62,500 nucleotides of DNA from positions 1-62,500 of the forward strand of contig CAJNDS010001902.1 in assembly GCA_905221605.1 (NCBI GenBank), in the 5' to 3' direction. Shown one piece after another: positions 19,576 through 31,517 of the stretch. A program made the position numbers and the translations under genes. The stretch comes from Symbiodinium natans. Lineage: Eukaryota > Sar > Dinophyceae > Suessiales > Symbiodiniaceae. The notes below the pieces were generated by a model. It was not told where the DNA came from. It searched no databases and saw nothing but the letters and a program-made list of their open reading frames with translations. How positions within the stretch are numbered: position 1 is the stretch's first letter; every line of letters begins with the position of its first letter.

Positions 19576-19735
19576 TAAACCCCCCTCGGCCTCAAGAGGT
19601 CCTCTTGGCCGGCGAGACCCAGGAAGTCGCGGAGCCTCCCCAGTGCCCGCTGCGCCCACCTGGGCGCGTAGACCCGGGCGAAGGCGGCGTGGCCGAGTCT
19701 GATGGCCGCCAGGGCCGCCAGGGGGACCTTCAACG
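19576..19735 (-). other. Exon-like island (minus strand)
   Basis: The minus strand reads VPLAALAAIRLGHAAFARVY then APRWAQRALGRLRDFLGLAG in one open frame between a CCCTAAA array and the fucosyltransferase-like exons. Helical, Ala/Arg-rich. Probably an exon of the same minus-strand gene; function unknown. Confidence 0.4.
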
Positions 19736-19824
19736 AAATGGGAGCCCTAGCCAAAATTAATCATGGTAGCCCTAGCAAAACTTGAACTTGCTTGCTGTTT
19801 CTTCAGAATTATAGTACCCAAAAT

Positions 19825-21344
19825 TTAATTTATAACAAAAAATTCCAAGTATCCCTGAGGGACGGCGTCTTGAGGCGTGAGGCCGAGTTGGAGCACGCTG
19901 CTCCCCACGAAGAGCTGCTCCTGGTGCAGGAGGTCCGAGAGGGACTCCCACTGCTCTTGCAGTCGAGGGGTCATGGGCTTCAGGTGGAGCGCGGACTCGT
20001 GCAACAGGACCTCCAGCCGATCCCCCTCCCCGACGATGTGCAGAACGCCACCCCCATCCGTCTCCGAGGAGATGGCCTGCAGCTCATGATGCTTGAAGGC
20101 TGCCTCATGTGCGGGCAGCATCCCGTAGCACGCTCGGAGCCACTTCCGCTCCTGCTGCCTCCGCGACAGCGCTCCACAAAGGTACGGCGACTCCTGGGAC
20201 GACTCCTTCGAAAGCCGCGCCAGATGCGCCCTGGCCACAGCTTCAAAGCCACGAGGGCTCAGGTCTTGCGGGACCTGGTTTTCCAGAGCCTGGCACAAGG
20301 CCGCAGGCACGGGCTCGCTGCACTCGCCTCGGATCCGGTGTCGCCACAGGTGGTGGCGCAACATCTTGTCCTTTCAGGGCACACAGCGGGCAAACACTCT
20401 AGACTTGCAAAGGAAAGCTTAGGAAAAGCTAACGGCCTTCTGTAGATTTTCGGACGGTCTGACTCAGCCAAACGAAGGTCCTGGTCCACGCTGATGTCCT
20501 GCAGGTAACCTGCCAGGGCCAGGGGCGATCCGAAGTCCCCAGCATTCACGGCCGCCAGAGGGTCTGGCAGCCAGCGGTCCAACCCCTGCGCGCCCCAGTA
20601 CACGGGCACCGCGCCAGCTGCAAGGATCTCCCAAATTTCCGGGGAAGGCCCATGCCCCCAGTCCCCCAAGAAGGCGCTCGCGGACAGGAGGGCGAAGTTG
20701 TAGCGCTGCAGGACTGGGCCTTCCTTCTGCGGCTGCCGCAGGAGCTCGCGGGCGTGGCGCGTGTTGTAGGTCACGTAGGGCCGGCACGCCCCGAGCACGT
20801 CGATCTGCAAGAACTGCGAAAGGAAGTTGATGAACCGGGCATCGTCTGGGGCGCAGGTTCTCTGGGCCGACACAATCCTAGTTCACGGCTGGGATCGTAT
20901 TAAAAATTTAAATTGATATTCCTTAAATTGGGTTTAAGTACCCTTAAGAATTTAAAATGTTACACAACTATGACAAAGTATCAGCCGCCTCCCAGCAGGA
21001 CCTGGAGAGAGCCTGGCAGAGAGAGCCTCGAGTGAGAAGTGGCTGGGCGTGCGCGGCAGCAGGACGTCGTAGCTTGCCCTGTCTCCGGCGACGACGGGCG
21101 CAGCCGCACAGTCTGCCTGCATCTCGAGCAGCTGCGCGTGGGAAGCCCCTCCATAGGCGACGTGCAGCTGCTGCAAGTGGCCTGCCACTTCGATCGTAGA
21201 ATTCTGGAGCGTGTTCGGAGGGGCCCATGGCCACATCGATGCCGAGGCAGGACGCAGAACTCCCGGCTTAAGTCCTCTGTGAATTACAAAAGTTTCTTCC
21301 TGAATTCCAAATCCCCATAAATCCCAGCTCCTGCACCCTATCAT
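19825..21344 (-). CDS. Fucosyltransferase-like (GT10) gene, at least three exons
   Basis: Three minus-strand coding blocks are separated by short AT-rich gaps. Block 1 (about 21330-20988) includes APPNTLQNSTIEVAGHLQQL and YDVLLPRTPSHFSLEALSAR. Block 2 (about 20873-20457) includes IDVLGACRPYVTY, then EIWEILAAGAVPVYWGAQGL and WLPDPLAAVNAGDFGSPLAL. This matches the conserved C-terminal GT10 pattern 'K/E-x-W-E-x-L-x-AG-x-VPV-Y-x-G ... LP ... DF-x-SP-x-x-LA'. Block 3 (about 20370-19825) begins DKMLRHHLWRHR, like the Y-x-x-x-x-x-W-R segment that follows in the family, and then runs to a stop at 19825. Gaps of about 90-110 bp have AG-G acceptors on the minus strand. GT10 enzymes move fucose from GDP-fucose to glycans in the Golgi. 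The N terminus and membrane anchor are not identified; boundaries are approximate. Confidence 0.65.
20880..20985 (-). other. AT-rich intron of the fucosyltransferase-like gene
   Basis: AT-rich gap between two GT10 coding blocks. The minus-strand 3' end reads CTAG-GATTG, an AG-G acceptor. Inverted words AATTTAAA/TTTAAATT are present, so a small mobile intron is possible. Confidence 0.4.
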
Positions 21345-22440
21345 CCAAGCGTCTGATCTGGCCTTGTGATCTTTTGCCCCAGGGCTCCGCAGAACATCCG
21401 GGGATTCGTGGGGTTTGGGGGTTAGGGTTTAAGGCTTAGGGTTTAAGGTTTAGGGTTTAAGGTTTAGGGTTTAGAGTTTAGGGCTTCATGGGCTCATGTC
21501 GGGTTGGGACTGATGTCGTGTGGATCCATGGGAATGGGAGCCCGCGCGATCCATCTCCAGGCGCTACTTTCTTTCACTTCCCGCAATGGGTCTCGGCTCA
21601 GAAGATTATATAAAATACGATATACATATATATATATATCTTTCTATCTATCTATCTACCTACCTACCTATCTATCTATCTATCTATCTATCAATCAACA
21701 ACACTAAAACCTAAACCCTCTATACAAGATTAACATATCGTAGGACATGGGCGAGTTGTTCGCCCGGAGGGACGTCGAATTTCAAGTCGCCAAGGTATAA
21801 ATACTGCGATGGCTATTCCTGAAAGCTTTAAAAGCTCCCCAACAAGTCTCCGAAGGCGAGGGAACCTTAAGGTGTGCCGAGGTAGAAGCCCTGAGAGCTC
21901 ACCACCCTCAGCCCCCAAAAGCATGTTCGATTCGATGCCACACACATATGTTCCTACATCTTGGGATATGCGACGGGCTAGCTTGTATAGCATCATGCTA
22001 TGTTTGAAATATACCCTTTTATACATTGCATCATACTCTCTACTATGTTCTTATACCCTCTACTATTTTAGTGAAAATTATATTACGATATACGATATTG
22101 CACCATGTCTCCTCGTCTTCATGGGCGATAGTCTTATATTGCACGATATATCAGCATACTTTACGGTCACTTCTTTCTAAAGTATGGCCCCTTTTCGGCT
22201 TACTAATACAGGGCGGCCCCTAACGTATACCCCTTTAAGGATTTCCTATATCCCCCTATATATACTCCTTTAAGGAATTAGACTCCTTTGAGGAATTCTC
22301 ACGTCCCCCTATATATACTCCTTTAAGGAATTCTAGAGGATACCTAACTCCCTATCTAAACATATCCTGCCCTGAGTGGCTGACCTTGCGTCTGCACCGG
22401 ACTCACGGCTCGCACATTTGGGCTGACCTGCGGACGCCGC
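21345..22440. other. Non-coding stretch with microsatellite and small tandem repeat
   Basis: Contains a degenerate TTTAGGG array (21415-21485), a TATA/TATC/TACC microsatellite (about 21618-21692) and, at 22250-22336, two copies of CCCCTATATATACTCCTTTAA. A plus-strand island at 22375-22440 reads WLTLRLHRTHGSHIWADLRT and may be an exon. Other short frames are not supported. Confidence 0.45.
21618..21692. repeat. TATA/TATC/TACC microsatellite
   Basis: Simple tetranucleotide repeat (TATC with TACC variants) after a short TA run. Confidence 0.9.
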
Positions 22441-23519
22441 CAGGGTGTAGGGGGTTCAGGGCTTAGGGTTCAGGGTTCAGGGTTTAGGGTTTCGGTTTTG
22501 GGGTTTAGGGTTCAGGGCTTAGGGTTTAGGGTTTAGGGTTCAGGGTTTAGGGTTCAGGGTTCAGGGTTCCGAAGCCCTTTACATGAGGTTTTAGGCTTGG
22601 GGCGGTGGGAACAGATTCCACTTCCACCCCCCCCTCAGATCTCCAGGAGCTTTGTGCACTTAACCCACGAAAAGGCTGCAAATATCGAAACAACCAAACC
22701 CTGTACCCGAACGATCCCCAAGTCCCTCGGTCCCTCGGCGCCGAAACCCTAAGCCCCAAAATGCCCCGAAAACCCAAAGCAAAGGTCTAAAGCATTAAGA
22801 TCCTTAATCTGAATCTTCATCCTCAGAAACCCTGAACGGGCCCAAGGGTGTCAGGGCCACCGCTGTCTTCGTCAACTGGGTTTAGGGGTTTAGGGTTGAG
22901 GGTTTAGGGACTAGGGATTGGGGTTTAGGGTTTAGGGACTAGGGATTAGGGTTTAGGGTTTAGGGTTCAGGGTTTAGGCTTCAAAGTTTAGGCTTTAGGG
23001 TTTAGGGTTTAGGGTGTAGGGTCTATAGCGTTTAGAGTGTCGGGTTCGGGCGTGTCCCCAACTCTAGACCTTAACAACCAGACCCCACACCCGAAGCCCA
23101 AAACCCTCAAAGTTGGCAATGGGCTTGGGGGTTTGAAGGCTGGGCGGTCACGGACATACAGTCTAGGTTGCTCAGTAACCTAGGAATCCGGCTTAGGCTT
23201 TCGAGTTTAGGGTTTAGGGTTTAGGGTTTGGGGTTTAGGGTTTTGGGTTTTGGGTTTAGGGTTTAGGGTTTAGGGTTTAGGGTGCCCCTTTGTGCTTTTA
23301 TGGGGGTTTGTAAGGGATCCTAAACCCCCCAAAAAAGGGGGACAAGGGCACCACTTTGCATGCTCGATAGTCAGTCTCCACATGCCTGGCCAGGAACCCT
23401 CAAAGCCCCGCGCCCTAAACCCTAAACCCTAAACCCCTAACCCCTAAGCCAGGAACCCTCAAAGGCCCGGGCTCTCGCCGTCTGGCAGGGATGGATCGTC
23501 ACGAGCGCACCTCGCCCGG

Positions 23520-23559
23520 ACGGTTTAGGGTTTAGGGTTTAGGGATTAGGGATTAGGGT

Positions 23560-23633
<74 letters not shown>

Positions 23634-23640
23634 GGCTTCG
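23520..23640. repeat. Variant telomere-type array (TTGAGGG)n
   Basis: Begins with TTTAGGG, passes through ATTAGGG and then becomes a uniform run of about ten TTGAGGG units: the same G-block with an altered spacer, locally homogenised. Confidence 0.9.
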
Positions 23641-24354
23641 GGTCGTAGGCGAGTCTTCGGCTAGTTACATGGCGCCTTCATATGGGCGCCTTACTTGGGG
23701 AACCCTTGAATATCTTACGCAACGCCCTCAAGGACCCATACTTCAGAACTAAAGAACGTAGAGGGACCACATTTATCAAGAGAGGGGGCTGTGAAGCTTG
23801 CAGGGGCTTTTTCCTCAAGCTGAGGCTGGGACGCTTTTGGATTGTTTTGGGATTAAGGTTTAGGGTTTAGGGTTTAGGGTTTAGGGTTTAGGGTTTAGGG
23901 TTTAGGGTTTAGGTTTTAGGTTTAGGATTTAGGGTCTGGGGTGTCCCTCCACATTAAGACGGCGGCTTGTCAAGACTGAGGTCAGGGCCAGCCCACCAGC
24001 ACATCGGAAACGGATTCGTGCAACGCTATGCCAAGGGAAGCCGATGCTTCCTAAACACCAAACCCTAAACCCGAATCCCTAAACACCAAACCCTAAACCC
24101 CAAACCCCCTAAACCCTAAACCCTAAACCCCAAACCCCACTCCCCATGTCCGCATCCCGTCTGAGCTGGCCACCTGGTGGAGGGGCCTGCAAGAACAGGG
24201 GTGCAGGCTTCCCAAAGCAAGCTTGAGCTTCGGGCTTCGGGTTTAGGGTTTAGGGTTTAGGGTTTAGGGATTAGGGTTTAGGGTTTAGGGTTTAGGGTTC
24301 AGGGTTCAGGGTTCAGGGTTTAGGGTTTAGGGCTTAGGGTTTAGGGCTTAGACC

Positions 24355-25490
24355 CCTGAACCCTTAAACCCTGACTCTGCTTACCATGATTTTTTGATGA
24401 GCATGATTGTGGCTATTCTGGTTCTGACTGCTATGCTCATTACGGTTATTCTGTCATTATGACTACTGTGCTTTTTTGTTTGTGATTCTGGCTCTTACGA
24501 ATGTGATTCTGATTCCGGATATGATTTCCATGATGATGGTGAATGATCTTGAGAAAGCCGGTGAGTTTATGTGGCAGCCTTAAAGGGTGTTTCGGGTTTA
24601 GGGTTTAGGGTTTGGGGTTTAGGGCGTAGGGACCCTAACAAGCTTGATTGATACCTAAACCCGCGAACCGTTACAAAGGCTTCACCCCCAAGCCCCCTAA
24701 ACCCTGAAATCCTTGAACCATTAAACAGCTAAACGCCTAAAACACCTACACCTTTAAGCCCCTGAACTCTTCAAACTCCAAAAACCCCTGAAACTTAAAC
24801 TCGTTGCAGAAAGAGGAGCAGCTGCTATCAGAGTCGATCTTGATAGGCCCTTTTGGGCTTAGGTGTCCTTATTAAGTGTTGCTTCTCAGTGGGCCCTGTT
24901 TGTGTCCCCACTAGCGGAACATCCCTGTCGTTCAGAGTACCGAAAGCCAGGCCCACTCCCCACCATCCCCACAACCCCACACCACCCCCGGCCCCACCCC
25001 CACCCACCCACCCCAAAAAGAACACACACACACACACACTTTGCGGCTTAAGGTGTGTAGGGCCTTCGGGGCTTTGGGGTATTGGAGTTTGGGGCTTGAC
25101 GATTCTGCGGTTCCAGCGATATCGAACTTTGTGTGGGGGTTTAGGTAGTTTTTGGGTTTTTGCAGCTCAAGGAGGGATTAGGACCATGCAAGAGGGTAGG
25201 GCCGGCTTAGGTCCTGGGCTCCGGGCAGGTGTCCTCATGCGCACGTCGTGGCCATAGATGCCACCCTTCGCTGTTCAGGCTGTGGGGTGGGGGTGGGGGG
25301 AGGAATCTATCATCAGGGCCTCACGACCCAAACAGTGAAGCCTAAACCCGAATGAAGGCTTTACCCTCAACATCCCTGAACCCTAAACCCTAAACCCTAA
25401 GCACCCTCAACACTACAGTTCAAGGGCTCAGGGGTTCGAGACTAGGATGGTCGGAGTGCTCTGCTATATTCGGGTCTTTAGGGTTTTTCG
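24355..25490. other. Mostly non-coding, few repeats
   Basis: Short TTTAGGG patches lie at 24595-24625 and 25378-25400, with AT-rich sequence at 24380-24560, a C-rich stretch near 24950-25015 and an AC run near 25022. No convincing exon. Confidence 0.35.
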
Positions 25491-25739
25491 GGCTCGAGGG
25501 TTAGGGTTTTGGGTCTAGAGCATAGGGTTTAGGATTTAGGGTTTAGGGTTTAGTGGGTTTAGGGTTTAGGGTTTAGGGTTTAGGGTTTAGGGAGTTACAA
25601 GGGGTGAGGACTTCGGCTGCTCAGGGATTTCCTGTTTTGGGCTTGTAAAGCTTGCCAGTATTATCCAGTGACTCGGCTGCTGCCCATAATACTTGCCGCG
25701 CCGATCTCCAGATATGGAGCTGCTGTCACGAAACTATCT

Positions 25740-25834
25740 TTTGCCCAAGGCCCCCAAAAAATGAAAAATTATAATCCCTCTATTGCAGTTACAAGGAAGA
25801 AGTATTTTGTGTTTTTTGGAGGTTCTTAGGCAAA
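25740..25834. mobile_element. MITE-like inverted repeat (family G)
   Basis: Ends are imperfect inverted repeats: left TTTGCCCAAGGCCCCCAAAA, right complement TTTGCCTAAGAACCTCCAAA. About 95 bp with no coding capacity. Confidence 0.6.
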
Positions 25835-25894
25835 TAGTAGGAACAGCATCACCGAGTCTGCACAAAGAAAAAAGGAAGGTGCACTTGATTCCCG

Positions 25895-26190
25895 ATTTAG
25901 GATTGTAGGGCAGGGGGATGGCTAAGATTCGACCGGCTGACCCCTAAACACACCTCCAGGCCCCCAGGCCCCGAGGGCCCTAAAACCCCAAATACTGGGA
26001 ACCCCCACGCTCCGAACCCTCCACCCCAAGTACCCTGCACACGTGGTTGGTTCTTCAAAAAAATTCTGGGGCCGGTTTTGGTACCCTGATCTATTCGCAC
26101 CATACCCGTACTCGGGGCTTCAACAGGGACCCGAACTTTGAAAACCCCCAACTCTCCCACCTTCTTCGCGAAACCCGAACCAGAAATCCT
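25895..26190. other. Non-coding island
   Basis: Unique C-rich sequence between arrays. The minus-strand frame is open but lacks a recognisable domain. Confidence 0.3.
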
Positions 26191-26599
26191 AGACCCTAAA
26201 CCCCCGAAACCCTGAAGAAACCTAAACCCTAAACCCTAAACCCTAAACCCTAAACCCTAAACGCCCGAAACCCTCAAAACTCCCACAGCCCAGTGGAGCC
26301 CTTGCAGTTTTGCCTGGCCCAAGTCGGACGTTGACTTGGTGTGCCGGGCAAAGGGCCTCTTTCAAGAAATATGTGGGGTACCTAATTCAGGGCTTGGAGT
26401 TTTGAGGTGTGGGGGTTTAGGTTTGTGACCGTTTAAATTCCGGTTTTGATTATTGGCTTTGGGCCTTTTTGGGGAGGAGTGCGATTTGGGGTTTACAGGT
26501 TCACGGACTACAACTCAAGGCTTGTGGTTTCGGGTGCCAGTGTCTTGGTATACTAGCACTCCGGATGGACTATGCCACTGCCCTACAATGTTGGACACC

Positions 26600-26775
26600 C
26601 AGGGTTTAGGGTTTAGGGTTTAGGGTTTAGGCTTTAGGGTTTAGGGTTTAGGGTTTAGGGTTTAGGTTTTAGGGTTTAGGGTTTAGGGTTTAGGGTTTAG
26701 GCCGAAACCCTGAACCCTGAAACCCTGAAACCCTGAAACCGAAACCCTGAACCCTGAAACTCTAAACCCCAAAGC
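26600..26775. repeat. Converging telomere-type arrays
   Basis: A TTTAGGG array (26600-26705) meets directly a CCCTGAA/CCTGAAAC array (26705-26770), so the orientation flips with no unique DNA between. Confidence 0.85.
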
Positions 26776-27096
26776 CCAATCAAGCCCCCAACTCCCTCTC
26801 AACAGAAGAGGACGTAGCATGGCAGCAAGCAAAGGCACGGGCACTGGCGAACATGTCAGGGGCTGAATGGCCTGGCGTTTAAGGTTTAGGGGTTTCGGGC
26901 TCAGAGTTAAACCCTAAACCCTAAACCCTAAACCCCTTAGCCTCCCTAGATCTTGATCTCATGTTCGGGCCCTTCTCCGCACAGCACCTTTCGAGCAAGG
27001 ACCCCTAAAAGGGATTCTAGCACAGAGAAGTACCCATGTTCTATGTTGGCCGCTTTGGGGCTTGATCCAAACGAGAACTTCCGAATTTGGGGGGGG

Positions 27097-27182
27097 GGGG
27101 GGGGGTACCTTATTGGGGTCCTCATTATAAGGGAATCCTACTATTTGGGGGTCTATATTGGGGGTCCCTTATTTTCTGAAAC
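27097..27182. mobile_element. Short repeated element (family D), copy 1
   Basis: Reads GGGGTACCTTATTGGGGTCC and ends GGTCCCTTATTTTCTGAAAC. Related sequences lie at 37373-37457 and 60410-60490. The three share the 3' word TATTTTC(G/T)-AA-CC. Confidence 0.5.
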
Positions 27183-28639
27183 CCCCTTAAACTGCCAACA
27201 CTCCTGACTCATACACCTTGTCTCAGACCCGGGCAGTCCCAATCGGGCGTGTAACCCTCAACCTTGAACCCTAATCTTTAAAGCCCCAGTTCCGAGAAGT
27301 TGAGCATTCTCTTTCAAGCCCCAGTTCCAAGGGCAACAGGCAGTTGGGCATTCTCTGTGTGTCGGAAGGGGGGGAGGGGTCCTCGAAATTTACCGCCCTA
27401 TTGTGGGGCAAGGGGATTCCACTTTACAGTTGGGGTATAAACGGGCATACAAGGGGTACCCCAACTAGGCCCTAAAACCTTGAGTCTCGCCCGCTCTACA
27501 AAATGAAAAACCAAGCCCTCGAGCACACCTCAGGACAACCAAAAGGTTCAGGGTTCAGGGTTTAGGGTTTAAGGGTTTTGGGTTTCGGCTTTAAGGGTTC
27601 AGCGTTTAGGGTTCAGGTTTAGGGCTGAGGGTTTTGGGTGCAGGGTTGAGGGTTGAGGATTTAGGGTGAGCTCCTGCAACCCTATGCCGAACCCTACCCA
27701 CGTAGCCAACAAAACGATGCCGCCAACCCCCCCCTCCCAGTTGCGTAGCTTTATACATGGACTTAAATCCAAAAAGAGACAAAGGCCTAAACCCTGGCCT
27801 AAACCCCAAATCCTGAACCCTCTCTGCAAGAAATCGCAACCCAAAACTCTCCACCCTCACCCCTAACCCTAACCCGTAGGCGCCCTAACCCTAAACCCTA
27901 ACCCTCAGACCCTAACCCTAAACCTAAACCTAAACCCTAAACCCTAAACCCTCAGACCGAGATCCCAAAAAAACACGCCAGAGGAGACCAAGCCGGTACG
28001 GAAGCCCACCAAAGGGCCTCGATTCTCAGGCACTTGGAGGTTCAGGGTTTAGGGTTTAGGGTTTAGGCTTTAGGGTTTAGGGTTTGGGGCTAATAACCCC
28101 AGTTCTAGCTGCACATACAAGTCCCCTATGTCGGAAAGCGGCGGCTCTAGGAACATGACTTTCGCGCATCATGAACCCCAAACCGTAAAACAACCTAAAC
28201 CTTAAACCCTGAACCCTAAACCCTAAACCCTAAACCCTGAACCCTAAATTCGAAACCCTAAACCCTAAACCTTACAAGGCTCAGGGCGAACCTGGATGCG
28301 AGCAGTCTCGCAAACAATCTCGGTCTTCACTGAGCCGCTATAGCTCTGAAATCCTACACCCCAAAACCCAAAACCCTAAACCCTAAACTCTAAACCCTAA
28401 ACCCTAAACGGCCCTAAACCCTAAACCCTAAACCCTCCCCCCCAATATCCCAAACCCGTAAGACTCAACAAGCCTGATCTTGGCGCATGGCTCTGCGGTA
28501 TGCAGACTCGACCAGGGGAAAGGAGGGGCGAAGCCGAGGGCAGCACATGGCCTCAGAACCATCAAAGAGTTTAGGGTTTGAGGGTTTAGGGTTTAGGGTG
28601 GAGGGTTGAGGGTTTAGGGTTTGGGGTTTAGGGTTTAGA

Positions 28640-29110
28640 GTCAGGTGATTCTTGCGCGATGGCATTTCATGCGAGGTCATAAGATGCAGGTAGCGATCCG
28701 CGCAAAAGTGCTTGCCGCGAACTTCTTCAGATGCGATATAGGTATGATGACCCCATCCAAAACAGTCACCTCTCTGCTGTCCGGCAATCTGCAAAGTTCT
28801 GTGCCTTGGGATGCTCCACCGAAACTCGAAACTCTTGAGAAGCACACGCACGCTGAGGTCTCAATATCTACTAGAATATGGGCCGTTATACCCAGGGTCC
28901 CCGCAGTCCTCAGAAGCCTGAAGTTCCCAGATTCGAAGCCTGAAGTTCCCAAACTCATTGTCCTTCCTCTCTCTGGGTATCTTCGCCCGGCAGGCACCGC
29001 ATACCCGAAAGCCCGACACCCTGAAATCCATACTCCCGCACCCCAAACCCTTACAAGCCCCAAAAGAACTTTGGCCCAAACAGGTTACGCTTCACGAACC
29101 CTATAAACAA
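28640..29110. other. Unique island, possible exon
   Basis: The plus strand from about 28645 reads ILARWHFMRGHKMQVAIRAK then VLAANFF. Both strands stay open for over 380 bp, so assignment is uncertain. No family recognised. Confidence 0.3.
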
Positions 29111-29119
29111 GAACCCAGA

Positions 29120-29470
29120 AAGCAACCCTGAAACCCTAAACCCTAAATCAAAGCCCAAAGGCCAAAGGCCCTCAAGCCCGAAAGCCTAAAACCCTAAAAC
29201 CTAAAACCCTAAAACCCTAAAACCCTAAAACCCTAAAACCCTAAAACCCTAAAACCCTAAAACCCTAAAACCCTAAAACCCTAAACACCCTAAACACCCT
29301 AAAACCCTAAAACCCTAAACACCCTAAAACCCTAAAACCCTAAAACCCTAAAACCCTAAAACCCTAAAACCCTAAAACCCTAAAACCCTAAAACCCTAAA
29401 ACCCTAAACACCCTAAAACCCTAAAACCCTAAACACCCTTAAAAAAACCTAAAACCCTAAAAACCCTAAA
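29120..29470. repeat. 8-bp variant array (CCCTAAAA)n
   Basis: A long, homogeneous run of the 8-bp unit CCCTAAAA with a few CCCTAAACA units. One base longer than the telomere unit. Confidence 0.95.
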
Positions 29471-29479
29471 TTAAAGCCT

Positions 29480-29915
29480 AAAACCCTGGACCCTCAACTC
29501 TGAACAAGTCTCAGGTCAGTGAATCCCTAACAAATAAGGGCTTTATGACCCTGACAGAAATATCCCTCAACATATCCCTCATGAATGATGAGACAATAAC
29601 CCCCAAAGCCCTATTCTAGTTAATCAGGCTCCTACATTAGTCCGTCTTGCTGGGCTTATTGTCCGGGCCTTCAACAGCTTCTGGCTCTGGGCTTTGGGGT
29701 TTAGGGCTGCGCGTCGGTCCTTCAACTTGGACCTTCCGCCACAGGACAAAGCATCGCATGACCAGACTGACTGCACATGCTCGTTGTTGGACTTTCCTCG
29801 TGCTCGCGTCGTCCGCTCCGAGGCTGACTGCTACAGTATGGTCCGGAAGTGTTGTCGCTTTCGGACTTCTGTGTTCGCCACATGTGGAACTGTCGCCATG
29901 CGCTCTTGGTGTCTT
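29480..29915. other. Unique non-array island
   Basis: About 430 bp without arrays. A plus-strand open frame (29647-29922) shows no domain or codon bias that I can support. Confidence 0.3.
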
Positions 29916-30143
29916 AACCTAAACCCTAAACCCTAAACCCTCAACCCTAAACCCTAAACCCTCAACCCTAAACCCTAGACCCTAAACCCTGCACATTTCG
30001 GAATAAGCCCGGCCTTCGCAGAAGAAGGCCGGCCGAAGCCCTTTAAACCTACAAGCAACTCCTGAGGCCGGGGCTGGCCATGGCCCCCTGCCCAGGGCCC
30101 TCTCTTGGGCCATGGGGGAAAACAGCTGCGGGGGCGGATTTTG

Positions 30144-30452
30144 GGGGTTTAGGGTTTAGGGTTCAGGGTTTAGGGTTTAGGGTTCAGGGTTCAGGGTTCA
30201 GGGTTTAGGGTTTAGGGTTTAGGGTTTAGGGTTTAGGGTTTAGGGTTTAGGGTTTAGGGTTTAGGGTTTAGGGTTTAGGGTTTAGGGTTTAGGGTTTAGG
30301 GTTTAGGGTTTAGGGTTTAGGGTTTAGGGTTTAGGTGTAGGGTTTAGGGTTTAGGGTTTAGGGTTTAGGGTTTAGGGTTTAGGGTTTAGGGTTTAGGGTT
30401 TAGGGTTTAGGGTTTAGGGTTTAGGGTTTAGGGTTTAGGGTTTAGGGGGGGG
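30144..30452. repeat. Longest near-canonical TTTAGGG array
   Basis: About 300 bp of TTTAGGG with few variants, after a short TTCAGGG segment, the closest to a real telomere in the window. It ends in unique sequence on both sides. Confidence 0.95.
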
Positions 30453-30586
30453 GCTTGGGGGTCTTGAGTTTGGGGGGGTCTGATGTTTTGGGTTTGAGTG
30501 TTTGGGGTTGGCGCATTTGCGGAGTTCAGGCACCCATCTGCGTACGATCGCTCAGGCAAGCATAGAGGGTTTGGGGCTCAAACTTG

Positions 30587-30683
30587 GTACGTTCACCCTC
30601 ATACTAACAGGGCTTATAATCGGGGGGTCACTATAATCACTATAATCCCTATGAAGGGCTGCTAGGAAAAAAGGGGAACATCC
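30587..30683. mobile_element. MITE-like element (family B), degraded copy
   Basis: Contains CATACTAACAGGGCTTATAAT and ends AAGGGGAACATCC, matching both ends and the core TATAATCCCTATGAAG of the element at 56323-56423. Confidence 0.5.
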
Positions 30684-31425
30684 TAAACCCTAAAACCCTA
30701 AACCCTAAACCCTAAACCCTAAACCCTACTTGTCCCGAGGCCTTTTGAGGAATTTGGGAGCCCAGGGTCCCACCCAGGGTCTCGGTCAGGGCTCAGGGTT
30801 GGGGGTAGGACTGAAGGATGCTAGGGAGGGTTTAGGGTTTCGGGTTTAGGGTTTAGGGTTTAGGGTTTAGGGTTTAGGGTTTAGGGTTTAGGGTTTAGGG
30901 TTTAGGGTTTAGGGTTTAGGGTTTAGGGTTTAGGGTTTAGGGTTTAGGGTTTAGGGTTTAGGGTTTAGGGTTTAGGGTTTAGTGTAATGCAGCCCGAAAC
31001 CCCGAGATGCCAACAGCCCTTGCTTAAGAAAGAGTCCTTCGGTTGCAAAAGGGATCCCCATATGAAGTAAGGAATCTTCCTGAGTTAAGGGATATTGTAG
31101 TCGCCCTAAACACCAAACCCTGAACCCTAAACCCTAAACATCAACCCTACAAGCCTGACATGAGCTGCAGGCTACATGGCCAAGTAGGACGTAGGAATCA
31201 ACTAGGGAAACGATAGGATTACCGGGTGTCCAATCCTACTGTCCCCCCTTTAGGGCAGCTTCGCCAGGAGCTCATACAGACCCTAGCCTTCACCAAAACC
31301 CTAAACCCTAAACTCTGAACCCTAAACCCGAAACCCGAAACCACCCTTAACCCAAGCCTTGCACAGGGCAAGGGTTAGCTCGGTTCGGACCCCCAAACGC
31401 CCGAATCCCTAAATGGGTGTTTCCC

Positions 31426-31482
31426 AAAAATCGGGGGCGGGGGGGGGGGGGGTAATAGAATAGAATCCCCCTGAAAGGGACC

Positions 31483-31513
<31 letters not shown>

Positions 31514-31517
31514 AAAG
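31426..31517. repeat. Poly-G / poly-C hairpin with A-tract
   Basis: A G-run (from about 31432) and a C-run (about 31480-31503) face each other across about 30 bp with GAATAGAATCCCCC, followed by 13 A. Strong hairpin potential, and a likely trouble spot for sequencing. Confidence 0.7.
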
